From: Thermoplasmata archaeon | GTDB lineage: Archaea > Thermoplasmatota > Thermoplasmata > Thermoplasmatales > Thermoplasmataceae | Length of the DNA stretch: 64,000 bases | Reading direction: 5' to 3' | Assembly (NCBI GenBank): GCA_021818715.1 | Contig: JAKATN010000004.1 | Location: 21,460 to 85,459, forward strand | Shown: positions 26,423 through 35,911 of the stretch, piece after piece | Layout: every line of letters begins with the position of its first letter | How positions within the stretch are numbered: the first letter of the stretch is position 1 | Translations under genes and position numbers: made by a program | The notes under the pieces: generated by a model | Databases searched by the model: none | Told to the model about the DNA's origin: nothing | The model's input: the letters and a program-made list of their open reading frames with translations, nothing else

Positions 26423-26921
26423 GCCTGATACCCCCCAGGTTTTGGTTAGGAGGGGAGAACCCTCCGATGCATCTGGCGTGATAGGGTGCATGCAGTCAGT
26501 CATGGATGAGGGGATCTATCTTCTGGGTGATTATTACCTCATGACTGAAAGGGCAGAGAGGGAAAGGCTCAGTTCCAGATCTGATCTTACTCTCGTTGCG
26601 GATGCAAGCAGGGAGGTTGTGGGAGTGTTGACGCTCCAGAGGGGGGCCTACCGGAAGAACCGGCATACTGCCACACTGGGAATAGCAATAAAAAAAGAAT
26701 ACAGGGGTGCCGGCCTCGGGAAGAAAATGATCACTGAGGCTCTTTCATGGGCGAGAGCCGAGGGCATAAGGAAAGTGAATCTTGAGGTCTTTTCCTCTAA
26801 CCTGAATGCAATTGGACTATACAAGAATCTCGGCTTTTCCTATGAGGGCGTGAGAAAAGGGCAATTTATGATAAATGACTCTTTAGTCGATGACGTATTA
26901 ATGTCTGTATGGCTTGACTGA
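26400..26921 (+). CDS. GNAT-family N-acetyltransferase
   Basis: This acetyltransferase of about 173 residues shows the acetyl-CoA loop 'KKEYRGAGLGKKMI' and the following 'NLEVFSSNLNAIGLYKNLGF', the C-terminal part of motif B. The nearest look is RimI-like or L-amino-acid/phosphinothricin acetyltransferase. The TTG start at 26400 has purine-rich GGAGAGGAAGAGGG directly upstream and overlaps the regulator gene by 23 bases; an ATG at 26343 would add 19 unlikely residues. The substrate is unknown. Confidence 0.82.
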   Translation: MLRKKILKPDTPQVLVRRGEPSDASGVIGCMQSVMDEGIYLLGDYYLMTERAERERLSSRSDLTLVADASREVVGVLTLQRGAYRKNRHTATLGIAIKKEYRGAGLGKKMITEALSWARAEGIRKVNLEVFSSNLNAIGLYKNLGFSYEGVRKGQFMINDSLVDDVLMSVWLD

Positions 26922-26961
26922 TGTGTAAGGCCTTGGTAAGCCTCTTGCATTACAGTGCTGG

Positions 26962-27372
26962 TCAAAGATCATCATTTTCAGGCGATTTTGTTTCTTTCTT
27001 GTCACCCAGAAAAAATTCCGCCATCAGATCCTCTTCTCTGGATCTGCTCAGTTTGGAAGAGTAGAGCCTGAGTTCCAGGATTATCAGAGGTACTAGTGTA
27101 AAAATGTACAGAATTGCGAAGTAATAATCAATTACAACAGGCTGCGATGTGAAATATGGAAGATAGTACAGCACAACGGCAATAAAGTAAAGGAATAGAG
27201 ATGGGACGCCTAAAAAATCAATTATTATGATAAGTATCCAGAAGGTCCAGCGGGCAAACGGGCCAAACAGGTATCTGTAGCGGAGTTCCCTGGGCAATTC
27301 CTTAAGGGAGATCTTGTCCAGATCTCTCCTTATCAGCGGTTTCTCAGTTATTGGTATAGATCTCGGCGCCAT
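26962..27372 (-). CDS. Small membrane protein at the end of the opp operon
   Basis: This 136-residue protein has a basic N-terminal region (about 40 residues), two to three hydrophobic helices (about 43-65, 70-80 and 82-103) and a charged, acidic-ending tail. I do not recognise it. Its start lies within the last 29 bases of the oppF-like gene, so translation is coupled to the transporter ATPase. It may be an accessory of the peptide transporter, but the sequence gives no direct sign. Confidence 0.65.
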   Translation of the reverse strand: MAPRSIPITEKPLIRRDLDKISLKELPRELRYRYLFGPFARWTFWILIIIIDFLGVPSLFLYFIAVVLYYLPYFTSQPVVIDYYFAILYIFTLVPLIILELRLYSSKLSRSREEDLMAEFFLGDKKETKSPENDDL

Positions 27373-28813
27373 GCTCTTCCTTTGTCTCTGCCTGGGCGTC
27401 GTAATAGTTGTAGTTGTATATCAGGCAGGAGACAAAATGCCCTCTCTTGACTTCTTTCAGTCTCGGTATATCGGGCTTGATCATGGTGAACCTGATGGCA
27501 TTTTCACCCTCCGCTCTCTCTACTGACTTTATGGCCTTGAATGCTGCGCCTTTCGCAAGGAAAGTTTCCTTTTCTATCAGCCCTTTGATTAGCTCCATTG
27601 TGTCGTCTCCTGTAACGTGACCTTCCTCGAAGACCAGGTCAAGGTAGTTGTTCTCCTCGTCTGTCTGGATTTCCTTAATGCCGGTGATAGCCTCCGCCTC
27701 CGGATTCCGTACAGGATCAAGCATTGATTTGATGAGTTCCGACATATCCCTGGGAGACCATCCGCAGTTTGGCATGGCGACAGGGCATCTGGGGTGGAAG
27801 TGGCATCCCTGCGGAGGATCGGCCGGATTCGGTATCTCCCCTTCAAGAATGGTCCTCTGCACCTTCACTTCTGGGTCCGGGATAGGTATTGCCGAAAGCA
27901 ATGCCTTGGTGTACGGGTGAAGCATCTCGTTGAAAAGCTCTTCCGTCGTGGTGAGTTCCACCACCTTGCCGAGATACATGACTGCTACCCTGTCTGACAT
28001 CATCCTTATCACGTTCAGGTGATGTGAAATGAACAGGTAAGAGAGACCCATCCTGTTCTGCAGGTCCCTGAGTATGTTAAGGATCTGGGCCTGAACGGAG
28101 ACGTCCAGCGCTGAAGTGGGTTCGTCCAGCACAAGCAGTTTTGGCTCTATTGATATGGCCCTGGCAATACCTATTCTCTGTCTCTGCCCGCCGCTGAATT
28201 CATGGGGAAATCTGTACAGGTGATCTTCTGACAGACCGATTTCCTCGATTATCTTTCTTTCTCGTTTCAGGATCTCTAAACTGCTGAGCTTGAGCAATAC
28301 GGCCATGGGCTCTCCTATGATCTGTCTGACAATCTTACGCGGATCAAGCGAACTGAAAGGATCCTGAAATACCGGCTGCATGAATCGCCTTATCCTTCTC
28401 AAGTCCCTCTGCTTTAGCCTCAGGAGCGAGTATTTCTTCCTGAACCTGGAGATTTCCCCAAGGAGATTCTTGAGGTCAGCATCGGTCTCCTCATCTGCGC
28501 CTGCGTTCAGTTTCTCGTCAACTTTCTCCTCGAGTTCTATAATATGGAGCATTTCTTCCCTCGGGATGTTGAAATAAACGTCACCGTCGGTAGCAGGTAT
28601 CAACCTCAGGATTGTTCTGCCCAGAGTTGTCTTTCCACACCCAGTTTCACCCACAATCCCGAGAGATTCGCCCTCCCTCAGGTAAAATGTGACATCGTCC
28701 AGTGCCTTGACGTATCCCTTGACTCCGCCCATACCTCCGTATATCGGAAAATATTTTTTCAGGCCATGAACGTACATCAGGACGTTTTCGTCAGCCGATA
28801 TCTTAGTAGTCAT
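27344..28813 (-). CDS. Oligopeptide/dipeptide ABC transporter ATPase, OppF type, with insertions
   Basis: This 489-residue ATPase has Walker A GETGCGKT at 55-62, the Q-loop glutamine Q150, signature FSGGQ at 206-210, Walker B LLVLDEP from 226 and the oligopeptide-type C-terminal cysteine domain 'CHFHPRCPVAMPNCG'. It is longer than usual (about 320-350). A charged helical stretch of about 55 residues sits between Walker A and the Q-loop (about 84-140), and about 110 residues follow the cysteine domain. Together with OppD it drives peptide import. It overlaps the OppD-like gene by 4 bases. Confidence 0.9.
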   Translation of the reverse strand: MTTKISADENVLMYVHGLKKYFPIYGGMGGVKGYVKALDDVTFYLREGESLGIVGETGCGKTTLGRTILRLIPATDGDVYFNIPREEMLHIIELEEKVDEKLNAGADEETDADLKNLLGEISRFRKKYSLLRLKQRDLRRIRRFMQPVFQDPFSSLDPRKIVRQIIGEPMAVLLKLSSLEILKRERKIIEEIGLSEDHLYRFPHEFSGGQRQRIGIARAISIEPKLLVLDEPTSALDVSVQAQILNILRDLQNRMGLSYLFISHHLNVIRMMSDRVAVMYLGKVVELTTTEELFNEMLHPYTKALLSAIPIPDPEVKVQRTILEGEIPNPADPPQGCHFHPRCPVAMPNCGWSPRDMSELIKSMLDPVRNPEAEAITGIKEIQTDEENNYLDLVFEEGHVTGDDTMELIKGLIEKETFLAKGAAFKAIKSVERAEGENAIRFTMIKPDIPRLKEVKRGHFVSCLIYNYNYYDAQAETKEEHGAEIYTNN

Positions 28814-30396
28814 GGTACATCCTCCTCAACTTCCTCTTCAACCTCGTCCGAATACAGGAAGCATGCTGCCTTGTGATTCTTCTCTATCTCGACCAGCTTC
28901 GGTTTCTTCTCGGAACATATGTCCATCTTGAACTTGCACCTCGGGTGGAATCTGCAACCGGAAGGGGGGGAGATAAGGTTTGGAACGCTCCCCGGTATTG
29001 ATTCCAGTCTTGCCGATTTCTCGTACCGCCTCTCAGCCTTGGGTATGGCGTTCATCAGGCCGGTGGTGTATGGATGCTTTGCATTGTAGAATATCTCCTT
29101 TACGGGCGCCTCTTCCACCAGGTTGCCCCCGTAGATAACGCCGACCCTATCGCACATTTCTGCTATTACCGCAAGATCGTGCGTTATGAAAAGTATGGAC
29201 GTGTTGTAGGTTTTGTTCACTTCCCTCATCAGATCCAGTATCTGTGCCTGGGTGGTCACGTCAAGTGCAGTGGTCGGTTCGTCCGCTATCAGGATCTTTG
29301 GGTTCGACGAGAAAGCCATCGCAATCATGCACCTCTGCAGCATTCCTCCGCTGAGTTCGTGGGGATAGGCGTCCATTACCCTCTCGGGACCTGCAATGTT
29401 CACTTCGGTCAAAAGTTCAAGAACCCTTCCATCTGCATATTCCTCAAATGGCCTATCCATGAACCTCTTCAGGAATAACCTTTTCAGGACGAATAAAAGA
29501 TAATCGGATCTGATCTGCGACTTTATCTGATAGATTTGTTTCCTGACCTCATCAATTTTCACTTCGTCTTCCTGTTTCTCGGCCTCAATCAGCTTCAGGT
29601 ATAGGTCATGCTCCCTATCCTTTAAAAGGAAGTAATTCCTTGCCTGTTCCAGCTCTTCAAGATTGAGTCCGACCTTCTTGGTTGAAACCAGAGCAAGGCT
29701 TTCCTTCATTATGAATTCCCTGTCAGTTGAATTTTCATACAGATCAGTGAATGGTTTTGCAAGATCGGGGATAGCATACTGGCTGCACATCCTGGCAATC
29801 AGCTTCTTTCTGGTCTGGTTGTCCGGCTGTGCCATCAGAGTGTCAACCATCTTTGCGATGTCGTCTTCATTGAGTGTTTCCCTCTTGATGATGGAGTTGG
29901 AAATTTCGACCCTGCTGTGGAGCAGTATGGCCTCCTTGATCTGCTCCCCGATTGTCATAACCGGGTTGAGGGAAAGGAAGGGCTCCTGAAAGATCATTGA
30001 AACTTTGTCTCCCCTTATGCCTGACATTATGTAGTTGTGCCTCTTGATCAGCCGCTTCCGTCGCCTTATCCTGACATCGTAGGGACTCCTCACCTTGATG
30101 GTGACAAGCCTCTCAAGATCGTTCAGAATGTTGTATCCGTTTATGAAAATCCTTCCCCTTATTATGCGCCCTGGGGGGTCGGGTATGAGATCCATTGCGG
30201 CAGTTGCTGTCACGCTCTTTCCGCTCCCGCTCTCCCCGACAAGGCCGTATGATTCTCCTTCCTCTATGTAAAAAGAGAGGTTGTCGATTGCTTTCACTAT
30301 GCCTTTGCTGGTAAAGAACCTCACCTTGAGGTCCTCAACGATCAGTTGTTTCTCTTCTTTTCCTATCTGTATGCTCTGTTCCATTACGTTTTTCAC
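28810..30396 (-). CDS. Oligopeptide/dipeptide ABC transporter ATPase, OppD type, with large insertion
   Basis: This 528-residue ATPase has Walker A GESGSGKS at 54-61, Q-loop Q137, signature LSGGM at 348-352, Walker B ILIADEP, and the C-terminal '[15 protein letters not shown]' peptide-transporter domain. Between the Q-loop and the signature sits an insertion of about 160 mostly charged helical residues (about 165-325), absent from typical OppD proteins of 330 residues. The insertion faces the region that contacts the permease in related structures. It overlaps the neighbouring permease and OppF genes by 4 bases each. Confidence 0.9.
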   Translation of the reverse strand: MKNVMEQSIQIGKEEKQLIVEDLKVRFFTSKGIVKAIDNLSFYIEEGESYGLVGESGSGKSVTATAAMDLIPDPPGRIIRGRIFINGYNILNDLERLVTIKVRSPYDVRIRRRKRLIKRHNYIMSGIRGDKVSMIFQEPFLSLNPVMTIGEQIKEAILLHSRVEISNSIIKRETLNEDDIAKMVDTLMAQPDNQTRKKLIARMCSQYAIPDLAKPFTDLYENSTDREFIMKESLALVSTKKVGLNLEELEQARNYFLLKDREHDLYLKLIEAEKQEDEVKIDEVRKQIYQIKSQIRSDYLLFVLKRLFLKRFMDRPFEEYADGRVLELLTEVNIAGPERVMDAYPHELSGGMLQRCMIAMAFSSNPKILIADEPTTALDVTTQAQILDLMREVNKTYNTSILFITHDLAVIAEMCDRVGVIYGGNLVEEAPVKEIFYNAKHPYTTGLMNAIPKAERRYEKSARLESIPGSVPNLISPPSGCRFHPRCKFKMDICSEKKPKLVEIEKNHKAACFLYSDEVEEEVEEDVP

Positions 30397-31418
30397 TTCC
30401 TGAGTTTTGGATCAAGCGCATCTCTAAGCCCGTCTCCAAAGAGGTTAATGGAGACTGTGAAGATAAGCAGGAATATGCCAGGTATCACGATGGGCCACCA
30501 TATTATCGCAGTTCCCAGTATCTTGTTTGTGGACCACGAGAGCATGAAAACCTCTCCATTACTTATCAGCCCGCCAAGTTCCGGGAATGTATAAGTTCCA
30601 TTGGGGAAAAAGCCCCCAACACCAAGGAAAGAAAGGGTCGCAAATATCAATATGATCGATCCCAGATCCAGCGATATCTGCACGAATACTGGCGAAAGCA
30701 CATTCGGGAAAACATGGTAGAAGATGTTCCTTATCCTCGAAGATCCGGCAGCCGTAGCGGCTTCAACATAGTTCAATGACTTTGTTGAGAGGGCCAGGCT
30801 CCTTGTAAGCCTTGCATAAATGGGCCACCAGACTATTATCAATGCGAGAAGCATGGCATTTAATGAGCTGTGAAGCGGTGCCGTAAATGCCACTGTAAAT
30901 GCTATTACTATGATCAGGAAAGGTATGCTGAAGAAGATGTCCGTGATCCTCATCATCAGTTCGTCCGCCCATCTTCCCAGATATCCAGCAGTGACGCCGA
31001 CGATTGATCCTGCCGTAGCACCTATGGCCACTATGAGAAATGAATATCCGAGATCAAATTTCAGTGAGGCAAACATTGCTGGGAGGAGCGGATAGTTGTA
31101 GATGGTTCCCCCAAACCAATATATGAAACCGTGACTGAACCCTGGTGCGAATGGTGAGGGGTATGTCTGCTGTGTGGTCGCGTACTGCGGAGCATAGGTG
31201 TTTATGTAAGTGTATGTCGCAGCTGGTATCCCGAACAGGGCAGGATCGAAGATATCAACCATGGTTATTCCAACATATATCAGAACGATTATAAGCCCTG
31301 CAACTGCGGATTTGTAGAACAGGAAACTCTTCAACGTTGCTGTGAACTGTTCGACTCTGGGACTATACCTCTTGCCTGTTTGCAGGCCTGTCTGTTCAAA
31401 TCCTACTTCTTCAACCAA
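30393..31418 (-). CDS. Oligopeptide ABC transporter permease, OppC/DppC type
   Basis: This 341-residue permease has an N-terminal cytoplasmic stretch, one isolated helix (about 35-55) and the five-helix BPD_transp_1 core. The EAA coupling loop is 'VEAATAAGSSRIRNIFYHVFPNVLSP' in the region of residues 217-242. The long extracytoplasmic loop rich in tyrosine and threonine after the first helix is typical of archaeal OppC. It pairs with the OppB-like permease 12 bp upstream. It imports peptides delivered by the binding protein. Confidence 0.9.
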   Translation of the reverse strand: MVEEVGFEQTGLQTGKRYSPRVEQFTATLKSFLFYKSAVAGLIIVLIYVGITMVDIFDPALFGIPAATYTYINTYAPQYATTQQTYPSPFAPGFSHGFIYWFGGTIYNYPLLPAMFASLKFDLGYSFLIVAIGATAGSIVGVTAGYLGRWADELMMRITDIFFSIPFLIIVIAFTVAFTAPLHSSLNAMLLALIIVWWPIYARLTRSLALSTKSLNYVEAATAAGSSRIRNIFYHVFPNVLSPVFVQISLDLGSIILIFATLSFLGVGGFFPNGTYTFPELGGLISNGEVFMLSWSTNKILGTAIIWWPIVIPGIFLLIFTVSINLFGDGLRDALDPKLRK

Positions 31419-31430
31419 ACTTGATCACCT

Positions 31431-32522
31431 TCAGTACCTTATCCTCGGGTCGAGGAACGCATAAACAACATCCACTAGCAAATTTGTAATCATAAGTATG
31501 AGTCCAAACACAAAGGTGAGCGCCAGTATTCCCCATACCTGAACACCCAACGCAAAGTTCACCGCCAGATATCCGATGCCAAGATAGTTGAAAACAATTT
31601 CAACCGTGACCACACCACCCAGTAGGCCGGATATCAACAACCCCAGCACAGTCACCGTAGGCAGCAGGGCATTCTTTCTGATGTGTTTCTTTATCACTAG
31701 CCTTTCTGGAACTCCCTTTGCCCTGGCTGTCTTGATAAATTCCTGTCCGGCAGCGTCGACCATACCGGCACGGATAAATCTCAGTATGCCGGCAAGGATG
31801 CCGTATGTGATTGTGACGACTGGAAGCACGAGATGGGCGACAGCGCTGACGAAAAGACTCAGGTTCCCGGCAAGCAGGGAATCTATGAGAAGGATGTGCG
31901 TCGGGTCGCTTAGGCCAAACTCCCCTATGGGAACGCCTGTAGCTCCTGCTACCCCAGATCCAGAATAGGGGAACGCTGAGGCCACCAGGCCAATTCCGTG
32001 ATTGGCGAAGAGTGCTATCAGTATATATCCAAGCCAGAATGCGGGCAGCGCATAACCGCTGAGAGAGAATATTCTTCCCACTGCGTCGGCAGGCGTATTC
32101 GGCCTTGCTCCAATGTATGTCCCAAGCGGGATGGCGATTATTACTGAGAGTATTGTTGCTCCCAGAGCAAGCTGTATAGTGTTGGGGATGAAAACTCCGA
32201 TTGCGGTCATGGTGGAAACACGAGATGGAAAGGTAACCTGACCCCAGTTACCCGTGAAAAGGTCTGCTACGAACCTAAAATAGCTTCCAATCGGGTTGGT
32301 GAACTGCAACTGCCCGTTTATAACTGCTGCACTGAAACCCTGCTGGTCAAGGTAATTGGCAAGAGTCGCCAGACCGTGATTACCGTGCAGATCCGGGTTA
32401 AATGCAACTGCAATCTGATATGGCCCAAAGGCCCAGAGCAGAATAAAAACCAGAACCGTCAGTCCCATGAGAGTCGGGATAATAATGAGGCCCCTCCTTA
32501 TGATGAAGTACTTTAGCTCCAT
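31431..32522 (-). CDS. Oligopeptide ABC transporter permease, OppB/DppB type
   Basis: This 363-residue permease shows 'IRRGLIIIPTLMGLTVLVFIL' at the N-terminus and the coupling loop 'FIKTARAKGVPERLVIKKHIRKNALLP' in the core, both typical of OppB. A loop of about 80 residues after helix 1 lies outside the membrane. It is the first gene of the oppBCDF unit. CATTAAATATG at about 32544-32554 lies roughly 27 nt before ATG 32522, giving a leaderless or nearly leaderless start. The binding-protein gene lies 419 bp upstream with a separate promoter. Confidence 0.9.
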   Translation of the reverse strand: MELKYFIIRRGLIIIPTLMGLTVLVFILLWAFGPYQIAVAFNPDLHGNHGLATLANYLDQQGFSAAVINGQLQFTNPIGSYFRFVADLFTGNWGQVTFPSRVSTMTAIGVFIPNTIQLALGATILSVIIAIPLGTYIGARPNTPADAVGRIFSLSGYALPAFWLGYILIALFANHGIGLVASAFPYSGSGVAGATGVPIGEFGLSDPTHILLIDSLLAGNLSLFVSAVAHLVLPVVTITYGILAGILRFIRAGMVDAAGQEFIKTARAKGVPERLVIKKHIRKNALLPTVTVLGLLISGLLGGVVTVEIVFNYLGIGYLAVNFALGVQVWGILALTFVFGLILMITNLLVDVVYAFLDPRIRY

Positions 32523-32941
32523 GGCTTGATAGGATGTAAAATTACATATTTAATGTTACTGTGACTGCACGCGGTTAAGGTCATCCGGATGGATTTCAGC
32601 GCATCCATTCGCCTGGTTTCCTGCGTATCATCCTGCTTTTACTTTCAGCCCACTCCTGGATAAGTATTTTAACTGATCATGCTGCACCTCATATCAAAAA
32701 GAAATTACCCATAAACCGGGCTGGAATTCAATAGTATAGGAAAAACCATGGTGCGAAGCTATTTCCAGTCAACGCCTTGCGGCGGTGCGTTACTCCAGAT
32801 TTAAAACGTTATGCTGAAATGACCGCAGCATTAAGATGTGAGCAAAAGGCCTTTATTGTTAAACGGAAAGAAACTTGAATGTAAACAGTGAAAAATCAAA
32901 AAGAATAAAATTAAAAAAATTAATTAAAAATAAAAAAACTT
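32523..32941. other. Gap of 419 bp between oppA and oppBCDF
   Basis: The right end holds the A-rich (minus-strand T-rich) terminator region of oppA, and the left end the oppB promoter. Between them I see a short inverted repeat ATGGAT/ATCCAT (32589-32594 and 32603-32608) and a few TATA-like AT runs (near 32660 and 32810), but no reading frame or RNA I can support. Confidence 0.4.
32891..32940 (-). terminator. T-rich terminator after the oppA-like gene
   Basis: Immediately after the stop codon at 32942, the minus strand consists of several long T runs over 50 bases. This is the usual archaeal intrinsic terminator signature, and no strong hairpin is needed. Confidence 0.55.
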
Positions 32942-35677
32942 CTACGTTGTGTAGAAGTAGTTGTAGAGCCATCCCATCGATGATATCATGACGTTCTCCA
33001 TGTACTTGTACACAATGGTGGACGGCACATGCGTGTTCACAAGCTGGAACCCATATGCCTGGTAGAGGTACACATAGAAGGTCATGTTAACCAGATTCTG
33101 GTTCATCTGATGGAATGCGGCTTCCTGCTGAGCAAGAGTCCTGGAGACGTTTGTGCCGTTTGCATACTCAGACAGCATCTGGTTCATTACCGCTGCCTCG
33201 GTTGCATTTGGCGTCGGATTGTTTGGATTACCGTTGAACCAGTAAGGAGTGAAATCGTTCGGTCCAGGATATGTGCTTGCATTGATCGGCTCTGCCATCG
33301 GGCCAAGGTAGTCTGTCGGGTTAGGATAGTCAGGTGCCCAGCCAAGCTCGTAAACAGGCATCGGGTTCAGGCCCTGCTGCATGTATCCAAGTTCAGTGTT
33401 GAAGTTGATTGGATGCACAGGGAAGTTGCCGTTGTCCGAGGTTGTGCCGAATATGACTTCCGACAGGTTGTAGGCCCAGTTCTGCACAGCGAGCTGATCA
33501 ACCGGATCAGGGTTGAATATCATGATCGGTATGTTCAGCGGGCTGCCATTGTAGTTTCCGCTCGCGGTTACGCCCATGACCTTGTTTGCAGGGCTGTTAA
33601 GGAACTGGTTCCAGTAGTTCTTTGCCATCGTGAGGTCAAAGTACGGAACGCCCGTAGTGGTGGAGTTAAGGTCTGAGATTGTCTGCGCGTATGCCATACC
33701 AGCCGGCAACATTCCCGCATATGACTCTGCGAATATCGTGTTGTAGACTACGTTTCCGACCAGATAGTTGATGTAGTAGTTGTAGGCGAATGTGTACGCA
33801 AACACGTTCCTGACGGCGAGCGATGTGAAGAAGGTCTGTGGCACGTTAGATCCTGGATAGGCGCTTGCAAGCATCTTTGTGTTGATGTTGGCATTCAGGT
33901 TAAACCAGAATATGTTGAGCGTTGGCAGGTGATAGATGTTGATGATGTTCTTGGACTGCATTGCCTGCACTGTTGACCAGTAGGTCGTGGGAATACCTGC
34001 TGCTGTCTGTGCCTGTCCAGACTCAAGATCGAGCACCGCGGTGTCCGGCGTAGCTATGTATTTGATGTTGACTGTGGTCTCCTGGGGTTTCGGGTACCAT
34101 GGTCCAGGTGACTGGAATGCCGGGTTGGCAGTGAAGATTACTTCCTGGTTGGGTGAGTTGTAGCTTATCTCGTACGGACCGTTTGCAAAGGCGTTGAACT
34201 CTACGTATGTGTTATAGTACTGCTCAACGCCCTGCTTCTGGTAAGCGGCGAAACCTGCAGGAGTGAAAGTTATTCCTGCGCCATGCTGGATCAGCCACTT
34301 GGAACTCATTACAAAGTCACCGCTGGCCGAGAGCAGCTGGAACACGTAAGTCGGTGTCTCAGAGGCCACGAAGTGGAAGGTTATCTGGTTTGTGGCATTG
34401 TCATATGTCAGGGCATGGGTGATGTTGGCATATGTGTTGCTGACGTAATAGTTACCAGGCAGCAAAACCTGCGCTATGATCCATCCTCCAGTTCCCGGGG
34501 AGCCTGCATCAAACAGCAGAGTTCTCACAAACGAGTAGTAGACGTCGTATGCAGTAACTGGGGTACCGTCCTGCCACGAGGCGTTAGCCCTTATGGTGAA
34601 CGTGTAGTTCATGTAGTTGCTGCTGATTCCGCCATTGGCCACTGAGGGGAGTTTTGCTGCCAGTTCAGGGAAGAATGTGCTGTTGGAAGACCCGTTGTAC
34701 TGCACCAGATACTGGTATACGTTGCTCAGAATTTCGTCACTCACCGTATCATAGGCAATAGCCCCGTCGAGTGTCTTGTATCCACCTGCGACAACTTCGT
34801 CGTTGGTGAAGACATGGGTTGTTGACTTTGATACCAGACCGCCGTTGGCGAAGACTGCAATGTCAAAACCAGTCACGGTCGAAGTGAAATTGGCATATCC
34901 CACAGAGGCGTTTCCCGTTGCACTAGTCGTGGTGACCAGTACCGCGTATAGCCCGGGTGCCGCGTTCGAGACATTGTAGAATGGATAATTCAGATTGACC
35001 TGTCCGGCCAGATTCCAAATGATTCCACCGCTGCTTGTCAGGGTTTGGTAGGACTGCGAGATGACTGTATATCCGCTGCCGTTTATATCAGTGTAACCGA
35101 TGAAGTAGCTGAAGTGTGACCCAGGCGCAAAGATGTTGGTTGAGTTCACCACAACTGCGCTTGATGCACTCACGTTAAGCGACATCAGTGCGGTTGACTG
35201 ACCAGTAATAGATGTTGTCTTAGCGGCAATTACCGGTAGCAGACTCCCGGCATTGTTAGCCGAGCTCCCGTCACTGTACGTTACAGTGTAATAGATGTAG
35301 AAACTGCCCGATATCTGGTACGTGTGCGTTACGTGAAGTACGCCGTTGCTGACCGATGAGGAATTGTATGTGGCGCTCTGCCCGTCGCCGAAATAGAATG
35401 TAGCAGATTCAAAATTGCTGGCCACGCTTGCGTCAAACCCATAGCTTTGCCCCACAGTTGCAGTGTAATTATTGCCCGAAATTGTAGGTAGGGGCCCTGT
35501 CCCTGGTGTACTTGTGCTTGGCGATTTCAGAACATACGCGACCGCAAGTGCCGCAACCGCAAGTATCAAAACGACAGTTATTACCTGCCATTTCGTTACC
35601 GAGGAAGCTTTCCTTGGGGGAACGATAGGCTCTGATCCGCCTGTTCCTTTAGGTGTGTTTTCCGTGTTACTATCCAT
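32942..35677 (-). CDS. Peptide ABC transporter substrate-binding protein (OppA, SBP family 5) with PKD-like domain
   Basis: This protein of about 911 residues, anchored by an N-terminal helix (about residues 28-50), has a PKD-like domain ('FYFGDGQSATY...VTHTY') near 75-145, a second beta domain to about 270, and then a complete SBP_bac_5 fold (about 290-911) with 'YTFTIRANASWQDGTPVTAYDVYYSF' as its family signature. Usual OppA proteins are 500-650 residues. ATG 35677 is the start because GGAGGT lies 4 nt upstream; the open frame reaches 35806. TATA-like GTATTTAAAA lies at 35731-35740. It binds peptides outside the cell for the OppBCDF transporter. Confidence 0.85.
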   Translation of the reverse strand: MDSNTENTPKGTGGSEPIVPPRKASSVTKWQVITVVLILAVAALAVAYVLKSPSTSTPGTGPLPTISGNNYTATVGQSYGFDASVASNFESATFYFGDGQSATYNSSSVSNGVLHVTHTYQISGSFYIYYTVTYSDGSSANNAGSLLPVIAAKTTSITGQSTALMSLNVSASSAVVVNSTNIFAPGSHFSYFIGYTDINGSGYTVISQSYQTLTSSGGIIWNLAGQVNLNYPFYNVSNAAPGLYAVLVTTTSATGNASVGYANFTSTVTGFDIAVFANGGLVSKSTTHVFTNDEVVAGGYKTLDGAIAYDTVSDEILSNVYQYLVQYNGSSNSTFFPELAAKLPSVANGGISSNYMNYTFTIRANASWQDGTPVTAYDVYYSFVRTLLFDAGSPGTGGWIIAQVLLPGNYYVSNTYANITHALTYDNATNQITFHFVASETPTYVFQLLSASGDFVMSSKWLIQHGAGITFTPAGFAAYQKQGVEQYYNTYVEFNAFANGPYEISYNSPNQEVIFTANPAFQSPGPWYPKPQETTVNIKYIATPDTAVLDLESGQAQTAAGIPTTYWSTVQAMQSKNIINIYHLPTLNIFWFNLNANINTKMLASAYPGSNVPQTFFTSLAVRNVFAYTFAYNYYINYLVGNVVYNTIFAESYAGMLPAGMAYAQTISDLNSTTTGVPYFDLTMAKNYWNQFLNSPANKVMGVTASGNYNGSPLNIPIMIFNPDPVDQLAVQNWAYNLSEVIFGTTSDNGNFPVHPINFNTELGYMQQGLNPMPVYELGWAPDYPNPTDYLGPMAEPINASTYPGPNDFTPYWFNGNPNNPTPNATEAAVMNQMLSEYANGTNVSRTLAQQEAAFHQMNQNLVNMTFYVYLYQAYGFQLVNTHVPSTIVYKYMENVMISSMGWLYNYFYTT

Positions 35678-35730
35678 AGTAACCTCCGTTCCGTCCATTG
35701 GAATACATGTATTTATTTGTTTGCGCGATG

Positions 35731-35740
35731 TTTTAAATAC
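35731..35740 (-). promoter_or_regulatory. TATA box of the oppA-like gene
   Basis: GTATTTAAAA on the minus strand lies about 55-60 nt before the preferred ATG 35677. With transcription starting near 35709, the leader of about 30 nt carries the GGAGGT Shine-Dalgarno. Confidence 0.5.
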
Positions 35741-35911
35741 AATCCATGTCAGGCCGCGTATGACGGGCAACGGGTGGCTGGCTGGACCACCTGTGACATC
35801 ACCCATCGTTTATTCTGTGATCTCGGGTTTGGCACCATGCACAGATCAGAAGACTCCCTGAACGTTTTGCCAGTCAGGTAACTGCGAGGTAATATTGAGC
35901 CCTGAAACCTT

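Noticed and set aside
33029..33676. Plus-strand frame of 215 codons opposite the oppA-like gene
   Set aside because: Antisense shadow of a well-supported binding protein; the cysteine- and valine-rich translation matches no family.
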